A stretch of 64,000 nt of DNA from an uncultured Alphaproteobacteria bacterium. Lineage in GTDB: Bacteria > Pseudomonadota > Alphaproteobacteria > Rs-D84. Location: NCBI GenBank assembly GCA_944392815.1, contig CALXXY010000002.1, positions 62,001-126,000 of the forward strand. Direction: 5' to 3'. Below are positions 62,972 through 64,000 of this stretch, one piece after another (positions within the stretch are counted from its first letter, which is position 1; each line of letters opens with the position of its first letter). Under the pieces are notes generated by a model that saw only the letters and a list, made by a program, of their open reading frames with translations, was not told the DNA's origin and made no database searches. The translations under genes and the position numbers were made by a program.

Positions 62972-64000
62972 TTATTCCGCCACCAGTTTATTGTATACCT
63001 TGGCATCAGTTAAAATTTTCGCCGCCACCGCCGCAGACAACGCATCTTCGTCTGCGCCACTGGTAATCACCGGACAACCGCGCCGCACAGCGTCAACATC
63101 GATATCCGATTTATCATTAAAATCCTGGGCATTAAAATCATTATTAATCACATTCAGGAAAAACGCATTTTGCTGATTTGTCGACCGAATATTAGACAAA
63201 CATACAATCGGGAAAATTCCACGTCCATCAATCACGCGCCCTGTTCCTGTTTTAATTGATTTGTTTAATAATTCCAACGCCCCGCCATTATCCAGATTAA
63301 TGCGACTCGCGATTCGGGCCGCCCCTGCGGTTGGTGTTCCAACCAACACGCCGCGTTCATATTCATAAAACGCGGCGGCCACGGCCTCGGCCGTGCCACG
63401 TGTCATATTGGACATCAGCACAACAATCGGCACATCTGTCACAGCCGCCCCACCGGGAATAACCTCTACTTCATCTTTGGCGGTTTCGACTATGCGCATA
63501 ACAGGCCGCGCCCCAATAAACAGCCCCGCCAACTTTGCCGCCGCCCGTTCATCGTCGCCCGTCGCCGCACGCAAATCCAAAATTATCCCAGATATGTCGG
63601 TATATGTTGCCAACGCTTCGTTAATTATTGATGCGGCATTATCAGAAATTCTGTGCACGACAATTTCCAGTATGCCGCCACTCGCTTCATCACTGCGATG
63701 AACAATATCAGCGTCCGCCAACACAATTGTCGCCCGCCGCAACACAACATCGCGCGCACCCGACGGCGATAATAATTTTATTTTTGATGTCCCGGAATTA
63801 AACCCAGACATCGCCGCAGACAAATCATCGTCCGACATATCCGCCACGTTTGTCCCATTTATGGCGGTAATTAAATCCCCCGCCCGTATGCCAGATATAT
63901 CCGCGGGCGATCCCTTGTACACGCCATGCACCCGCCAATTACCACGTGCGTCACGCGCCCCCTCGAGTCCCACACTGGTCAAAATCCGTCCATCTTCGGT
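62972..64000 (-). CDS. S41-family (CtpA-like) PDZ protein, probably inactive; N-terminus beyond the window
   Basis: The frame is open to the window end. Visible part: a PDZ domain (about the first 75 residues: GVYKGSPADISGIRAGDLIT, AINGTNV) and the S41 core (SGIILDLRAATGDDERAAAK, VPIVVLMSNMTRGTAEAVAA, ERGVLVGTPTAGAARIASRI), ending with an additional helical tail. Active C-terminal processing proteases have a Ser in SASASE and a Lys in G-x-PT-(F/Y)-GKG; here the strings are TRGTAE and GTPTAGAAR, so both catalytic residues appear lost. It may be a pseudoprotease adaptor or peptidoglycan-associated scaffold. A PAP2 gene follows 20 nt downstream. Confidence 0.8.
   Translation of the reverse strand, partial: TEDGRILTSVGLEGARDARGNWRVHGVYKGSPADISGIRAGDLITAINGTNVADMSDDDLSAAMSGFNSGTSKIKLLSPSGARDVVLRRATIVLADADIVHRSDEASGGILEIVVHRISDNAASIINEALATYTDISGIILDLRAATGDDERAAAKLAGLFIGARPVMRIVETAKDEVEVIPGGAAVTDVPIVVLMSNMTRGTAEAVAAAFYEYERGVLVGTPTAGAARIASRINLDNGGALELLNKSIKTGTGRVIDGRGIFPIVCLSNIRSTNQQNAFFLNVINNDFNAQDFNDKSDIDVDAVRRGCPVITSGADEDALSAAVAAKILTDAKVYNKLVAE

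Overview
The window is a dense, single-copy bacterial chromosome segment with no prophage, insertion sequence or CRISPR array. Its content points to an alphaproteobacterium: a MucR/Ros regulator, an alphaproteobacterial-type ribbon-helix-helix protein, a DipM-like LysM/M23 protein, GatCAB, ParE and a TatABC set. Base composition is moderate to AT-rich, genes are tightly packed (three convergent pairs share stop-codon bases) and several household proteins are shortened. This resembles uncultured, host-associated (gut-type) alphaproteobacteria; the lineage is my inference. TAA, TGA and TAG all act as stops, so the code looks standard.

Layout. 1-6.4 kb: a truncated type IV pilin gene, uvrC, pgsA, dnaJ, parE and an orphan gene. 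6.4-11.6 kb: a minus-strand block of a Cys-rich secreted protein, a diverged dnaA, dprA and a second secreted protein. 11.6-13.2 kb: plsY, rpsT, then a 0.6 kb repeat island with two 65-bp repeats and an inverted pair of dRS3-like palindromes. 13.2-16.1 kb: a type IVb pilus secretin and its TcpQ/PilL-like partner. 16.2-20.9 kb: sufB-sufC without sufD, and membrane proteins. 20.9-26.3 kb: ruvX, gatC-gatA-(antisense tRNA-Phe)-gatB, a 55-aa orphan and miaB. 26.3-29.6 kb: cell-surface proteins (autotransporter, SodC-like lipoprotein, outer-membrane barrel) and tRNA-Lys. 29.6-39.2 kb: a long minus-strand run of sufS-sufT-sufE, ftsL-ftsI, recJ, nrnA, lolA, tatB-tatC and a DipM/NlpD-like lipoprotein. 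39.2-43.4 kb: trxA, a zinc-less DksA, a secreted trypsin-like protease, tatA, a SPOR protein and a tiny lipoprotein. 43.4-49.6 kb: thrS with a threonine-rich leader peptide, trhA, gltX, an acetyltransferase and trmB. 49.6-55.5 kb: an unrecognised four-gene plus-strand cluster ending in an RHH protein, then a minus-strand mucR / lysozyme-TPR / ybeY-lnt fusion operon. 55.5-64 kb: rarA, fabD, two related outer-membrane proteins, ftsK, a PAP2 phosphatase and an S41-family protein cut by the window end.

How it fits together. Much of the window serves translation (thrS, gltX, gatCAB, miaB, trmB, tRNAs, rpsT), Fe-S assembly (sufBC plus sufSTE) and the cell envelope and division (ftsL, ftsI, ftsK, dipM-like, lolA, lnt, tat, plsY, pgsA, fabD). 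The most notable single observation is the thrS leader: a TTGACA-17-TATTAT promoter drives an almost leaderless 18-codon ORF with five consecutive threonine codons, followed by a second small ORF overlapping the thrS start whose GGGGG ribosome-binding site can pair with the end of the threonine ORF. Also notable are a natural YbeY-Lnt fusion, a DnaA lacking the usual arginine-finger and sensor-II arginines, loss of metal ligands in three unrelated proteins (DksA, MucR, SodC-like), and a repeated promoter motif TTTT(A/G)TG(A/G)TATAAT without a -35 box, sometimes placed for leaderless mRNA.
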